Assembly (NCBI GenBank): GCA_024958715.1
Contig: JANWUS010000063.1
Span: forward strand, 1-64,000
Source: Cyanobium sp. FGCU52
GTDB taxonomy: Bacteria; Cyanobacteriota; Cyanobacteriia; PCC-6307; Cyanobiaceae
Direction of reading: 5' to 3'
Length of the DNA stretch: 64,000 nt
Shown: one piece after another, positions 10,013 through 21,514 of the stretch
Layout: each line of letters begins with the position of its first letter
How positions within the stretch are numbered: the first letter of the stretch is position 1
The notes under the pieces: generated by a model
The model's database searches: none
What the model was told of the DNA's origin: nothing
Seen by the model: the letters and a program-made list of their open reading frames with translations, nothing else
Program-made: the position numbers and the translations under genes

Positions 10013-11821
10013 ATGACCTACGCCACCGGCCTCACCACACCCCTCAGCGCTGACGCTTCCGGCTCACCACCGCCGACCCCCTGCTCCACCGTCGGTCGCC
10101 TGAGCCTGCAGTGCGAACCGATCGCGCCCGACACCACGGCGATCCGTTCCCTCGACTGGGACCGCAGCCGCTTCGACATCGAATTCGGCCTGCGCAACGG
10201 CACCACCTACAACAGCTTCCTGGTGCGGGGTGAGCGCACTGCCCTGATCGACACCAGCCACCTGAAGTTCGAGGCCACCTGGCTGCCGCTGCTGGCGGAG
10301 CAGATCGATCCGAAGGAGATCGATGTTCTGATCGTTTCCCATACCGAACCCGACCATTCCGGCCTGATCGGCCACCTGATCGAGCGCAATCCCGAGATCG
10401 AGATCGTGGCCTCCAAGGTGGCGATCCAGTTCCTCGAGAACCAGGTGCATCGCCCCTTCCGCTCGCGGGCGGTGAAGAGCGGCGAGGAGCTGGATCTGGG
10501 CGTGAATCCCAGCAGCGGCGTGGCCCATCGCTTCGAATTCCTGAGCGCGCCGAACCTGCACTGGCCCGACACGATCTTCTCCTTCGATCACGGCACCGGC
10601 ATCCTCTACACCTGCGATGCCTTCGGCCTCCACTACTGCTCCGAGGATCTCTTCGACGTGGACCCCGGCGCGATCGCGCCCGACTTCCGCTTCTACTACG
10701 ACTGCCTGATGGGACCCAACGCCCGCAGCGTGCTGCAGGCGCTGAAGCGGATGGACGCCCTGCCGCCGATCACCACCATCGCCGTGGGCCACGGGCCGCT
10801 GCTGCGCCACCACCTGGGCCTGTGGCTGGGTGATTACCGCGACTGGAGCGCGGGCCGCAGCAAGGGCGAGGCCTATGCGGCCGTCTGTTACGTGAGCCAA
10901 TACGGCTTCTGCGACCGCATCAGCCAGGCGATCGCCCGCGGGATCGGCAAGGCCGAAGCCCAGGTGCAGCTGGTGGACCTGCGGGCCACCGATCCCCAGG
11001 AGCTGGCGGCGCTGGTGGGTGAGGCGGCGGCGGTGGTGGTGCCCACCTGGCCGGCGGCGCCGGACGCCGATCTGCAGGCCTCGATCGGCACGCTGCTGGC
11101 GGCGCTCCATCCCAAGCAGTGGGTGGCCTGCTACGACGCCTTCGGCGGCCACGACGAACCGATCGACCAGGTTGCCGACCGCCTGCGCAGCCTCGGCCAG
11201 CGCGATGCCTTCGCCCCCCTGCGCATCCGCCAGGTACCGGACGCGGCCGATTACCAGCGCTGCGAGGAGGCCGGCACCGACCTGGGGCAGCTGCTGACCC
11301 GGGAAAAAACCATCGCGGCGATGAAGGCCCTCGACGGCGACCTGGACAAGGCCCTTGGGCGTCTGTCCGGCGGGCTGTACGTGGTGACGGCCCGCCAGGG
11401 GGAAGGGGAAGGCGTGCGCAGCGGCGCGATGGTGGCCAGCTGGGTGAGCCAGGCCAGCTTCGATCCGCCCGGCATCACCGTGGCGGTGGCCAAGGACCGG
11501 GCGATCGAGGCCCTGATGCAGGTGGGCGATCGCTTCGTGCTCAACATCCTGCGCGAGGACAACCACCAGCCCCTGCTGCGCCATTTCCTGCGGCGCTTCC
11601 CGCCCGGCGCCGACCGCTTCGCGGGCGTGTCCGTGCTGGAGGGTGTGGCGGCCGGCGGCCCTGTGCTGGGCGACGCGCTGGCCTTCCTCGGCTGCCGGGT
11701 GGCCCAGCGCATGGAGGGGCCCGACCACTGGATCATCTACGCGGAGGTGGAGCAGGGGAACGTGGCCGATGCCACCGCCGCCACCGCCGTTCATCACCGC
11801 AAGGTGGGGAACCACTACTGA
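10013..11821 (+). CDS. flv3: Flavodiiron protein Flv3 (canonical diiron site)
   Basis: A 602-residue class C flavodiiron protein: metallo-beta-lactamase-like diiron domain, flavodoxin-like FMN domain (from about 285) and NAD(P)H:flavin-reductase domain (about 455-602, 'GAMVASWVSQASF'). All diiron ligands are present: HTEPDH at about 109-114, the His of 'NLHWPD', the Asp of 'CDAFG' and the His of 'AVGHGPLL'. In cyanobacteria Flv1 and Flv3 work as a heteromer that reduces O2 to water with photosynthetic electrons. The complete ligand set marks this as the Flv3-type subunit. Its stop overlaps the next ATG by one base (TGATG), giving coupled, roughly equal synthesis. Confidence 0.94.
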   Translation: MTYATGLTTPLSADASGSPPPTPCSTVGRLSLQCEPIAPDTTAIRSLDWDRSRFDIEFGLRNGTTYNSFLVRGERTALIDTSHLKFEATWLPLLAEQIDPKEIDVLIVSHTEPDHSGLIGHLIERNPEIEIVASKVAIQFLENQVHRPFRSRAVKSGEELDLGVNPSSGVAHRFEFLSAPNLHWPDTIFSFDHGTGILYTCDAFGLHYCSEDLFDVDPGAIAPDFRFYYDCLMGPNARSVLQALKRMDALPPITTIAVGHGPLLRHHLGLWLGDYRDWSAGRSKGEAYAAVCYVSQYGFCDRISQAIARGIGKAEAQVQLVDLRATDPQELAALVGEAAAVVVPTWPAAPDADLQASIGTLLAALHPKQWVACYDAFGGHDEPIDQVADRLRSLGQRDAFAPLRIRQVPDAADYQRCEEAGTDLGQLLTREKTIAAMKALDGDLDKALGRLSGGLYVVTARQGEGEGVRSGAMVASWVSQASFDPPGITVAVAKDRAIEALMQVGDRFVLNILREDNHQPLLRHFLRRFPPGADRFAGVSVLEGVAAGGPVLGDALAFLGCRVAQRMEGPDHWIIYAEVEQGNVADATAATAVHHRKVGNHY

Positions 11822-13704
11822 TGGCCCCCTCCCTCACGCCCCCTCCGCCGTCGCCCACCACCGATCCCGGCAAGCCCGCCAGCGGCAGCCCTCAGGCCGG
11901 CGAGCGCCGGGTGATCCGCCTGCCGATCGAGCCGGGGCTGGTGTGCCTGCGGGGCCTCAGCCCCCGGCGTCTGCGCTTCGAGGTGGAGTACGGCCTCGAG
12001 CGCGGCACCACCGCCAACAGCTTCCTGTTCGAGGCGGGCACCGCCGTCGATGGCCACCCCGTGCCGCCGGTGCTGGTGCATCCCCCCGGCATGACCTACG
12101 CCGAGCCGTTCTTCGCCGCCCTCGCCGAAACGGTGCCGGCCGACGCCCCCCTCAAGGTGGTGGTGGGGGTGGTGAACCCCAATCGGGTGGAGCTGCTGCG
12201 GGCGATGGCGAGCCGCTGGCCCAACCTGAGCCTGGTGGCCTCGAACCCCGGCGCCCAGCTCGTGCGGGAGCTGTGGGAGCAACGCCGGCCGCCCGCCCCC
12301 GGCGCGCCCGAGCCCCCGCCGCTGCCCCCGCTCCCCCCGATCGACGTGGTGAAGCAGGAGGTGAGCCGCCCCCTGGCGGGCCCCCTGCGGCTGCGGCTGA
12401 TCCCCGCCCCCACACCCCGCTGGCCTGGGGCGCTGATGGCCTTCGAGGAGCACACCGGGCTGCTGATGAGCAGCAAGTTCTTCTCGGCCCACCTCTGCAG
12501 CGACGCCTTCGAGGAGAGCAACCGCAGCAGCACCGAGGAGGACCGCCGCTGGTTCTACGACTGCCTGATGGCGCCGATGGCCCGGCAGGTGGACACGGTG
12601 GTGGACCGGCTCGAGGAACTGCCGATCCGCACCATCGCCCCCTTCCACGGCCCCGCCATCGCCCAGAGCTGGCGCAGCCTGCTGGCCGACTACCGGCGCT
12701 GGGGGGAGAACCAGGAGAAGGCCAGCCTGTCGGTGGCGCTGCTGTTCGCCAGCGCCTACGGCAACACGGCGGCGATCGCCGATGCCCTCGCCCGCGGGGT
12801 GGCCCGCAGCGGCGTGCGGGTGGAGAGCATCAACTGCGAGTTCGCCCCGGCCGAGCAGCTGATCGCGGCGATCCGGGGCTGCGATGCCCTGCTGATCGGC
12901 TCCCCCACCCTGGGGGGCCATGCCCCCACGCCGATCGTCTCGGCGCTGGGCACGGTGCTCACCGAGGGCGATCGCAGCAGGCCGGTGGGGGTGTTCGGCA
13001 GCTACGGCTGGAGCGGCGAGGCGATCGACCTGCTGGAGAGCAAGCTGCGCGATGGCGGCTTCCCCTTCGCCTTCGAGCCGATCCGGGTGAACTTCAGCCC
13101 CGATCCGCCCACCCTGCGCACGCTTGAGGAAACAGGCCTGGCCCTGGGCCGCCGTCTGCAGACCGAACAGCGCCGCTCGCGCCTGCGTCGTCCGGGCGGG
13201 GGGCTGCAGGAGAGCCGCAGCAACCCGGCGATCCAGGCCCTGGGCCGGATCGTGGGCTCCCTGTGCGTGCTCACCACCCGCAAGGGTGAAGGGGCGGCAG
13301 CGATGGGCGGCGCGATGGTGGCCAGCTGGGTGAGCCAGGCCAGCTTCAGCCCGCCCGGCTTCACGGTGGCGGTGGCGAAGGACCGGGCGGTGGAAACCCT
13401 GCTGCACGTGGGCGATCGCTTCGCCCTCAACGTGCTGGCCGAGGGGCGGGAGAACGGACCGATGAAGCGCTTCCTGCAGCCGTTCGTGCCCGGCGAGGAC
13501 CGCTTCGCCGGCATGGAGCTGGAGGAGAGCCCCGGGGGCCAGCCGGTGCTGCCGGAAGCCCTGGCCTGGCTGGAGGCCACGGTGAGTCAGCGGATGGAAT
13601 GCGGCGATCACTGGCTGCTCTATGCCCAGGTGAGCAGCGGCGGCCTGCTCGACGCCAAGGGCGTCACGGCGGTGCATCAGCGGCGGACCGGCCTGGCCTA
13701 CTGA
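11821..13704 (+). CDS. flv1: Flavodiiron protein Flv1 (non-canonical metal site)
   Basis: A 627-residue partner of Flv3 with the same three-domain order. The diiron motif is degenerate: the HxExDH stretch is replaced by 'NPNRVE', the 'LHWPD' His by Arg ('PTPRWPG') and the bridging Asp by Lys ('SSKFFS'), while 'FHGPA' keeps one His. This pattern is the mark of Flv1-type (class A) subunits. The flavodoxin-like ('FASAYGNTAAIADAL') and C-terminal flavin-reductase domains look complete. A Pro-rich insert ('PPLPPLPPID') sits in the lactamase domain. The start is the ATG overlapping the flv3 stop; the longer track ORF is out-of-frame read-through inside flv3. Confidence 0.93.
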   Translation: MAPSLTPPPPSPTTDPGKPASGSPQAGERRVIRLPIEPGLVCLRGLSPRRLRFEVEYGLERGTTANSFLFEAGTAVDGHPVPPVLVHPPGMTYAEPFFAALAETVPADAPLKVVVGVVNPNRVELLRAMASRWPNLSLVASNPGAQLVRELWEQRRPPAPGAPEPPPLPPLPPIDVVKQEVSRPLAGPLRLRLIPAPTPRWPGALMAFEEHTGLLMSSKFFSAHLCSDAFEESNRSSTEEDRRWFYDCLMAPMARQVDTVVDRLEELPIRTIAPFHGPAIAQSWRSLLADYRRWGENQEKASLSVALLFASAYGNTAAIADALARGVARSGVRVESINCEFAPAEQLIAAIRGCDALLIGSPTLGGHAPTPIVSALGTVLTEGDRSRPVGVFGSYGWSGEAIDLLESKLRDGGFPFAFEPIRVNFSPDPPTLRTLEETGLALGRRLQTEQRRSRLRRPGGGLQESRSNPAIQALGRIVGSLCVLTTRKGEGAAAMGGAMVASWVSQASFSPPGFTVAVAKDRAVETLLHVGDRFALNVLAEGRENGPMKRFLQPFVPGEDRFAGMELEESPGGQPVLPEALAWLEATVSQRMECGDHWLLYAQVSSGGLLDAKGVTAVHQRRTGLAY

Positions 13705-13776
13705 GGCGCTAACTCATACTCACTCCGACTTGGTGTAGCCTCCCTGGCAGTGACGCCCGCGGGGCGACCCCCAACC

Positions 13777-14490
13777 ATGGACCTCTCCAAGCCAGGAACC
13801 CACGCCAATCTCGAAGCCGCCTTCGGCGGCGAGAGCATGGCCAACCGCAAGTACCTCTTCTTCGCCGACGTGGCCAGGCAGCTCGGCAACGCCGAGCTGG
13901 CGAAGCTGTTCCGCGACACCGCCGCCCAGGAGACCGAGCACGCCTTCGCCCACTTCCGCCTGCTGCACCCGGAGCTGGTGGTCGCCGATCCCGCCGCTCT
14001 CTCCGACGAGGAGAAGCAGACGGTGCTGGCCCGCTGCCTGGAGCTGGCGATCGAGAGCGAAACCTACGAATACACCACCATGTACCCGGAGTTCGCCGCC
14101 CAGGCCCGGGCCGACCGCGACGGCGAGGCGGTGGCGGAGTTCGAGGAGCAGATCGACGAATCGAAGGATCACGCCGCCATCTTCCGCAAGGCCGCCGATA
14201 ACTTCGGCCTGCTGGCGCCGGTGGAGCAGCACCATGCCCAGCGCTACGGCGTGGCCCTGGAGGCGCTGCACGGCAACGGCAAGGCCGGCGAAGCCGCCAC
14301 CCCGGTGCCCGGCAAGTGGATCTGCAAGGTGTGCTCGATGATCTACGACCCGGCCGTCGGCGACCCCGACTCCGGCATCGCAGCCGGCACGCCGTTCGAA
14401 GCGATCCCCGACGACTGGGAGTGTCCGCTGTGCGGGGCGAGGAAGGCCAGCTTCGTGCCCTACCGCGAGCCCGAACTGCTGGCCGCCTGA
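13777..14490 (+). CDS. rbr: Rubrerythrin
   Basis: A 237-residue rubrerythrin. The N-terminal four-helix ferritin-like domain carries the diiron carboxylates ('[16 protein letters not shown]', 'AAQETEHAF', '[18 protein letters not shown]', '[10 protein letters not shown]'). The C-terminal rubredoxin knuckle has two Cys pairs, '[12 protein letters not shown]' and '[10 protein letters not shown]'. Rubrerythrins act as peroxidases, taking electrons through the rubredoxin centre. The ATG giving 'MDLSKPGT' is chosen over the track's GTG nine codons earlier because it starts at the conserved helix. It lies 72 bases after flv1 on the same strand, which fits a shared role against reactive oxygen, although a separate promoter is possible. 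Confidence 0.93.
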   Translation: MDLSKPGTHANLEAAFGGESMANRKYLFFADVARQLGNAELAKLFRDTAAQETEHAFAHFRLLHPELVVADPAALSDEEKQTVLARCLELAIESETYEYTTMYPEFAAQARADRDGEAVAEFEEQIDESKDHAAIFRKAADNFGLLAPVEQHHAQRYGVALEALHGNGKAGEAATPVPGKWICKVCSMIYDPAVGDPDSGIAAGTPFEAIPDDWECPLCGARKASFVPYREPELLAA

Positions 14491-14505
14491 GTCAGGCCGG
14501 TGGCC

Positions 14506-14718
14506 TCAGGCCGCGTGGGGCGGGGTGGGGTGCGAACCCCCACCCGCCTGAAAGGGCAGCACGAGGGTGGCCCAGTGGTCGGGACGCTCAGGGCGTCGGC
14601 GGCGGGCCTGGCGCACACCGAACGGTACCCGCACCACATTGGTGCCTTCCTCGCGGAAGGTGCCACCACCCGTGGTGCCTCCGCTGCCTCCGCCACCACT
14701 GATGCCGTTGCCGTTCAT
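14506..14718 (-). CDS. Possible small hypothetical protein
   Basis: A 70-codon frame from an ATG at 14718 in the 326-base gap between rubrerythrin and gcvP. It has a Gly/Ser-rich start followed by 'FREEGTNVVRVPFGVRQARR' and 'PDHWATLVLPF', which looks more protein-like than the other frames. In the same frame upstream there is a hydrophobic stretch ('LPCLLPLAAAFFAFQIVGT') that could be part of a longer product starting at a rare codon. No family is recognised and no ribosome binding site is obvious. The rest of the gap holds nothing I can name. Confidence 0.3.
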   Translation of the reverse strand: MNGNGISGGGGSGGTTGGGTFREEGTNVVRVPFGVRQARRRRPERPDHWATLVLPFQAGGGSHPTPPHAA

Positions 14719-14816
14719 GGTCCCCACGATCTGAAAGGCGAAAAATGCAGCCGCCAGAGGCAGCAAGCACGGCAATGATGCTGCACCCGAGCAGAAGTCG
14801 GTAGTGGCGGCACCTG

Positions 14817-17774
<2,958 letters not shown>

Positions 17775-17785
17775 GGGCGGAGCTT

Positions 17786-17792
17786 TATAATA
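17786..17792. promoter_or_regulatory. Candidate bidirectional -10 element
   Basis: TATAAT reads perfectly on the plus strand at 17786-17791, upstream of the nucleotidyltransferase gene at 17863. TATTAT reads on the minus strand at 17792-17787, just before gcvP. No clear -35 hexamer is seen in either direction. For gcvP it would leave almost no leader. Confidence 0.35.
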
Positions 17793-17862
17793 GCGAGCGA
17801 TTCTAGGGGTGTTTCGAAGTCGGTTGGGACACAGGCTGGGGCGATGCCGGTAGCGTTGCGCC

Positions 17863-18282
17863 ATGGCCCGCGCCGCTGCCCAGCCGTTTGAGCCGCCGGC
17901 GATCCCCTGGCGGCAGCCACGCGCGCTTGCGCCTCAGCTGGATCTTGGCCCGGGCCTTGATCCGCAGCGGTGCCATGAGGGTCTGGCCCGGCTGTGCAAG
18001 GAAGCGGACGTGTTGGCGGTAGTGGCTTTCGGCTCGCGGGCCCGGGGGGAAGCGCGGGCGGAGTCCGACCTGGATCTGGCGGTGATCGTGCGCGAGGACC
18101 GGCTCACCCCGGCGGAGAAGGCCGCCTGCTGGCGCCGCTTCCGCCAGCGGATCGGCCCGCTGGGTGTGGGGGTGGATCTGGTGGTAGCGGGCCGCGCCGA
18201 CGCCGAGCAACTGAGCGGCTCCCGCTGGCATGTGTTCGGGGACGTGGCCCGCGAAGGGAGAGTGCTGCATGTCGCCGGCTGA
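17863..18282 (+). CDS. Minimal nucleotidyltransferase of a second MNT/HEPN pair
   Basis: A 139-residue protein with the nucleotidyltransferase motif GSX10DXD ('[18 protein letters not shown]', about residues 58-75) and a following '[10 protein letters not shown]' strand with the third acidic residue. It is only distantly similar by eye to the MntA-like protein at the left end of the window. Its 3' end overlaps the HEPN gene by 14 bases in another frame, so the two form a coupled module. It sits on the opposite strand between gcvH and gcvP. It is the likely antitoxin or modifying partner, by analogy with MNT/HEPN systems. Confidence 0.82.
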   Translation: MARAAAQPFEPPAIPWRQPRALAPQLDLGPGLDPQRCHEGLARLCKEADVLAVVAFGSRARGEARAESDLDLAVIVREDRLTPAEKAACWRRFRQRIGPLGVGVDLVVAGRADAEQLSGSRWHVFGDVAREGRVLHVAG

Positions 18283-18553
18283 GGACGCCCGCCTGCTGCT
18301 GGCGATCGTGCGCCGACACCTGCGCAGCCTCCGCTTCGGGCTGGATCCGGCCTACCCCGAGGAGGACTGGGGCTTCACGGCCCAGCAGGCGCTGGAGAAG
18401 CTGCTGAAGGCCTGGATCGTGCTGGGCGATCGTCAGCCGCCCAGGGTTCACGATCTGGCGGACCTGACCCTGCTGGCGGGAAGGCAGGAGCTGCTGGCGC
18501 TCCTGGAGACGGAACTGGAGCGATGTGAGCGGGCGGTAGCGGCGATGGCCTGA
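18269..18553 (+). CDS. HEPN-domain protein
   Basis: A 94-residue helical protein. 'EEDWGFTAQQALEKLLKAWIVL' followed by 'DRQPPRVHDLADL' is the classic HEPN (PF05168-type) core, with an Arg-x5-His pair in place of the RX4HXY of the HepT group. The ATG at 18269 is chosen because AGGGAG (18254-18259) lies at suitable distance and '[18 protein letters not shown]' is a typical N terminus; the track start is too early. It overlaps the nucleotidyltransferase by 14 bases. It may be an RNase toxin or a regulatory partner; activity is not shown by the sequence. Confidence 0.8.
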   Translation: MSPAEDARLLLAIVRRHLRSLRFGLDPAYPEEDWGFTAQQALEKLLKAWIVLGDRQPPRVHDLADLTLLAGRQELLALLETELERCERAVAAMA

Positions 18554-18560
18554 GCCGCCT

Positions 18561-18950
18561 TCAGGCCGCTCCCACCCTTCCGCGGTAGGTGGCGGCACCC
18601 ATCAGGGCCTCGATCCGCTCGGGAGCGGCGGGCCGCACCACCAGCAGCCAGCCTTCGCCGTAGGGGTCGTTCTGCAGTTCCTCGGGGCTGGCCAGCACCG
18701 CCTCGTTGCGGGCCTCCACCGTGCCGCCGATCGGGGCCAGCAGATCCTCCACCGCCTTCACCGATTCCACGCTGCCGAAGCTGCGCCCCTCCTCCAGGGC
18801 GGCGCCCACCTCCGGCAGCTCCACGAACACGATGTCGCCCAGCTGGTCGATGGCGAAGGCGCTCAGTCCGATGCGCACCAGACCATCCTCGGGGCGCACG
18901 TATTCATGGCTGTCGGCGTAGCGGCAGTCGTCGGGGAAGGAAAGCGCCAT
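18561..18950 (-). CDS. gcvH: Glycine cleavage system H protein
   Basis: A 129-residue lipoyl carrier that shuttles the aminomethyl intermediate between P-, T- and L-proteins. The lipoylation site is the Lys in 'GSVESVKAVEDLLAP' (about residue 64), within the usual 'YADSHEYVRPEDGLVRIGLS...DIVFVELPEVG' context. The start is 'MALSFPDD'; the longer track ORF is leader. It is 49 bases downstream of the PLP-lyase gene on the same strand and 8 bases from the convergent HEPN gene. gcvP lies beyond the inserted toxin-antitoxin pair. gcvT is not in the window. Confidence 0.95.
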   Translation of the reverse strand: MALSFPDDCRYADSHEYVRPEDGLVRIGLSAFAIDQLGDIVFVELPEVGAALEEGRSFGSVESVKAVEDLLAPIGGTVEARNEAVLASPEELQNDPYGEGWLLVVRPAAPERIEALMGAATYRGRVGAA

Positions 18951-18999
18951 GGCCGGGGCGGGACGGTGCGGGGAGCGCGCCCAGTCTGCCCGGTGCCGC

Positions 19000-20268
19000 T
19001 CAGGCCGGCAGCAGCTCGGCCGCGGCCAGGGCCGCCACGGCCTTCTCCAGGGCGAGGGCGCTGTGGGCGTGGTGGCTGCCGCCCTGCACGTAGAGCACGA
19101 ACGGCTCGCGCAGGGGGCCATCGGCGGAAAACTCGCTGGTGCTGCCGTCGATGAAGGTGCCGCCCGCCATCACCAGCTCGCTGGCGTAACCGGGCATGGG
19201 GGCTGGCACCGGATCGAGGTAGGAGCCCACGGGCGAGGTGGCCTGGAAGGCCCGGCAGACAGCCTTGATCCGCTCGGGCGAGCCCAGCCGCACCGCCTGG
19301 ATCACGTCGCTGCGGCGGACCCCCGCCTGGGGCTGGACGGCGAAGCCGAGGCCCTCGAACACGGTGGCGGCGAGGTCGGCGCCGATCAGGGCCTCGGCCA
19401 CCATCTGGGGCGCCAGGAACAGGCCCTGGAACAGCAGGCGGTGGAGATCGAAACCGGTGCCGCCCTCGCTGCCGATCCCCGGGGCGGTGAGGCGGCAGCA
19501 GGCCTGCTCGACCAGCTCGCGGCGGCCGGCCACGTAGCCGCCGGTGGGGGCGATGGTGCCGCCCAGGTTCTTGATCAGGGAGCCGGCGATCAGGTCGGCG
19601 CCCACGGCGGTGGGCTCCTGCTCCTGCACCAGCTCGCCGTAGCAGTTGTCGACGAACACCAGCGTGTCCGGCCGCAGGGTCTTCACCCGCTCGGCGAGGC
19701 GGCCGATGGTGGCCACGTCGAGGGAGGGGCGCCAGCTGTAGCCGCAGCTGCGCTGGATCAGCACCATGCGGGTGGGCAGCGAGAGCGCCTCCTCCAGCCG
19801 GTCCTCGTCGACGCCGCCATCGGCCAGCAGGGGAAGCTCGTCGTAGGTGATGCCGAACTCGGCGAGCGAGCCCTGGCCCTGGCCGCGCAGGCCGATCACC
19901 TCCTCGAGGGTGTCGTAGGGGCGGCCGGTGAGGGAGAGCAGGCGATCGCCGGGGCGGAGCACGCCGAACAGGGCGGCGGCGATGGCGTGGGTGCCGCTCA
20001 CGAACTGCAGGCGCACGGCGGCGGCCTCAGCCTCCAGCACCCGGGCGAAGACGCGATCGAGGGTGTCGCGGCCCAGATCGCCGTGGCCGTAGCCGCTGAC
20101 GGAGGCGAAGTGGTGCACCCCCACGCGCTCGGCGGCGAAGGCCTCGAGCACGCGCCGCAGCCGGGGAGCCACGGCGGCGGTGCGGGCCGCGGCCAGCGGT
20201 GCCAGAGCGCTGAGGGCGGCGGCGAGCTGGTCGACGGCCCAGGCCTGGGGGTTGAGGATCGGGGTCAA
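19000..20268 (-). CDS. Methionine gamma-lyase family (aluminum-resistance-like) PLP protein
   Basis: A fold-type I PLP enzyme of about 422 residues, of the family often labelled 'methionine gamma-lyase family' or 'aluminum resistance protein'. Typical segments are 'HHFASVSGYGHGDLGRDTLD', 'RLQFVSGTHAIAAALFG', 'FVDNCYGELVQEQEP' and 'AGSLIKNLGGTIAPTGGYVAG', where the Lys of 'SLIKN' is the expected PLP anchor. The substrate in cyanobacteria is not established. The track ORF runs far upstream; I start at the TTG (20268) just before 'TPILNPQAW', because no nearer ATG or GTG exists and the length then fits the family. It is probably co-transcribed with gcvH, a common arrangement by recollection. Confidence 0.85.
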   Translation of the reverse strand: MTPILNPQAWAVDQLAAALSALAPLAAARTAAVAPRLRRVLEAFAAERVGVHHFASVSGYGHGDLGRDTLDRVFARVLEAEAAAVRLQFVSGTHAIAAALFGVLRPGDRLLSLTGRPYDTLEEVIGLRGQGQGSLAEFGITYDELPLLADGGVDEDRLEEALSLPTRMVLIQRSCGYSWRPSLDVATIGRLAERVKTLRPDTLVFVDNCYGELVQEQEPTAVGADLIAGSLIKNLGGTIAPTGGYVAGRRELVEQACCRLTAPGIGSEGGTGFDLHRLLFQGLFLAPQMVAEALIGADLAATVFEGLGFAVQPQAGVRRSDVIQAVRLGSPERIKAVCRAFQATSPVGSYLDPVPAPMPGYASELVMAGGTFIDGSTSEFSADGPLREPFVLYVQGGSHHAHSALALEKAVAALAAAELLPA

Positions 20269-20557
20269 GGAGACGGAGAGAGACTTCCGGGATCCGGAGG
20301 ATGGACGGCGGCAACGGCCACCCGTGCCCCCGGGGAAGGAATGTATGGGTCGGCGGATCAGGATCAGGCGCTGCCTTGCCCTGGGGGCGCCGCCATCGCC
20401 ACTCCTGCAGCCCGGATGATCGCCGGCAAGGTCTTCGGGCCCACCACCCTGGTGCTGCGCTGCTTCTCCTGGATGGCCTCCACGGGTGAGCCGCCGCCCG
20501 GCCGGTAGATTTCGCTGCTTCCGGCAGGCGGCCGGATCCGCCCTTGCCCGAGACAAC
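20269..20557. other. Divergent intergenic region
   Basis: About 290 bases between the minus-strand PLP-lyase and the plus-strand desaturase, expected to hold both promoters. I see no clear -35/-10 pair. A 39-codon minus-strand frame (20364-20483, 'VEAIQEKQRSTRVVGPKTLP') looks mildly protein-like but has no ribosome binding site and no known relative. Confidence 0.3.
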
Positions 20558-21514
20558 TTGACGACAGCCCCTTCCGAGCCCCACGGGGCGGTGAACCTTC
20601 GCCTCCCCAGCCCGGAACCGGCGGCTCCCGAAGCGCGCCGCCAGGCGCGGCTGCGCGCGGGCCTGGTGCTGCCCAGGGCACCGTTGCCGCCGCGCCAGCG
20701 GCGCCGCAAGCTGGGCACCACCAGCTTCATGCTGGCGCTGCACGTGGGCGCGGTGGCGGCGCTGCTGCCCCGGTTCTGGAGCTGGCAGGCGGTGGCGGTG
20801 CTGGCGGTTCTGTACTGGACCACGGTGCTGGGGGTGACCCTGGGCCTGCACCGGCTGCTGGCCCACCGGGCGTTCGAGGCGCCGAAGCCGCTGGAGCGGC
20901 TGCTGGTGCTGATGGGCACCCTGGCCTGCCAGAGCGGCCCGATCGAATGGGTGGGGCTGCACCGCCATCACCACCTCCACTCCGACCAGCCCAACGACCA
21001 CCACGACGCGGGCCGGGGGTTGTGGTGGGCCCACAGCGAGTGGATGCTGCACCAGATCCCGGCCCTGGCCCACGTGGAGCGGCTCACGGGCGATCTGGAG
21101 CGGGATCCCTTTTACCGCTGGCTCGACCGCTGGTTCCTGCTGCTGCAGCTGCCCCTCGGCGTGGCGCTGTACGCGGCGGGGGAGGCCTGGAAGGTGCCGG
21201 GCGGCGGGCTGGCCCTGGTGCTCTGGGGCATCCCCCTGCGCCTGGTGCTTGTGTATCACGTCACCTGGCTGGTGAACTCGGCCACCCACGCCTTCGGCTA
21301 CCGCAACTTCGACTGCCCCGACCGCTCGCGCAACTGCTGGTGGGTGGCACTGCTGAGCTTCGGCGAGGGCTGGCACAACAACCACCATGCCCACCCCTCC
21401 AGCGCCCGCCACGGGCTGCGCTGGTTCGAGTTCGACCTCACCTGGCAGCACATCCGCCTGCTGCGGGCCCTGGGCTGGGCGCGGCGGGTGCGGCTGGCGC
21501 GTTACCCGGGCTGA
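20558..21514 (+). CDS. Acyl-CoA/acyl-lipid desaturase (DesC-like), copy 1
   Basis: A membrane-bound fatty acid desaturase of about 318 residues. The three His boxes are in order: 'HRLLAH' (HX4H), 'HRHHH' and 'HNNHH' (HXXHH). The surrounding '[13 protein letters not shown]', 'LTGDLERDPFYRWLD' and '[13 protein letters not shown]' match delta-9 type enzymes that introduce the first double bond into membrane lipids, using ferredoxin. Two hydrophobic hairpins bracket the boxes. The start is uncertain: the TTG at 20558 is used, while the track uses a GTG 24 codons upstream and a GTG about ten codons further in is possible. It is paralogous to the desaturase at 22.4 kb. Confidence 0.9.
   Translation: MTTAPSEPHGAVNLRLPSPEPAAPEARRQARLRAGLVLPRAPLPPRQRRRKLGTTSFMLALHVGAVAALLPRFWSWQAVAVLAVLYWTTVLGVTLGLHRLLAHRAFEAPKPLERLLVLMGTLACQSGPIEWVGLHRHHHLHSDQPNDHHDAGRGLWWAHSEWMLHQIPALAHVERLTGDLERDPFYRWLDRWFLLLQLPLGVALYAAGEAWKVPGGGLALVLWGIPLRLVLVYHVTWLVNSATHAFGYRNFDCPDRSRNCWWVALLSFGEGWHNNHHAHPSSARHGLRWFEFDLTWQHIRLLRALGWARRVRLARYPG

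Noticed and set aside
10064-13677. Long minus-strand ORFs of 583 and 620 codons opposite flv3 and flv1
   Set aside because: His/Gln/Gly-rich antisense shadows produced by high-GC codon bias.
20364-20483. 39-codon minus-strand frame in the desaturase upstream region
   Set aside because: Mildly protein-like but no ribosome binding site, no relative and GTG start only.
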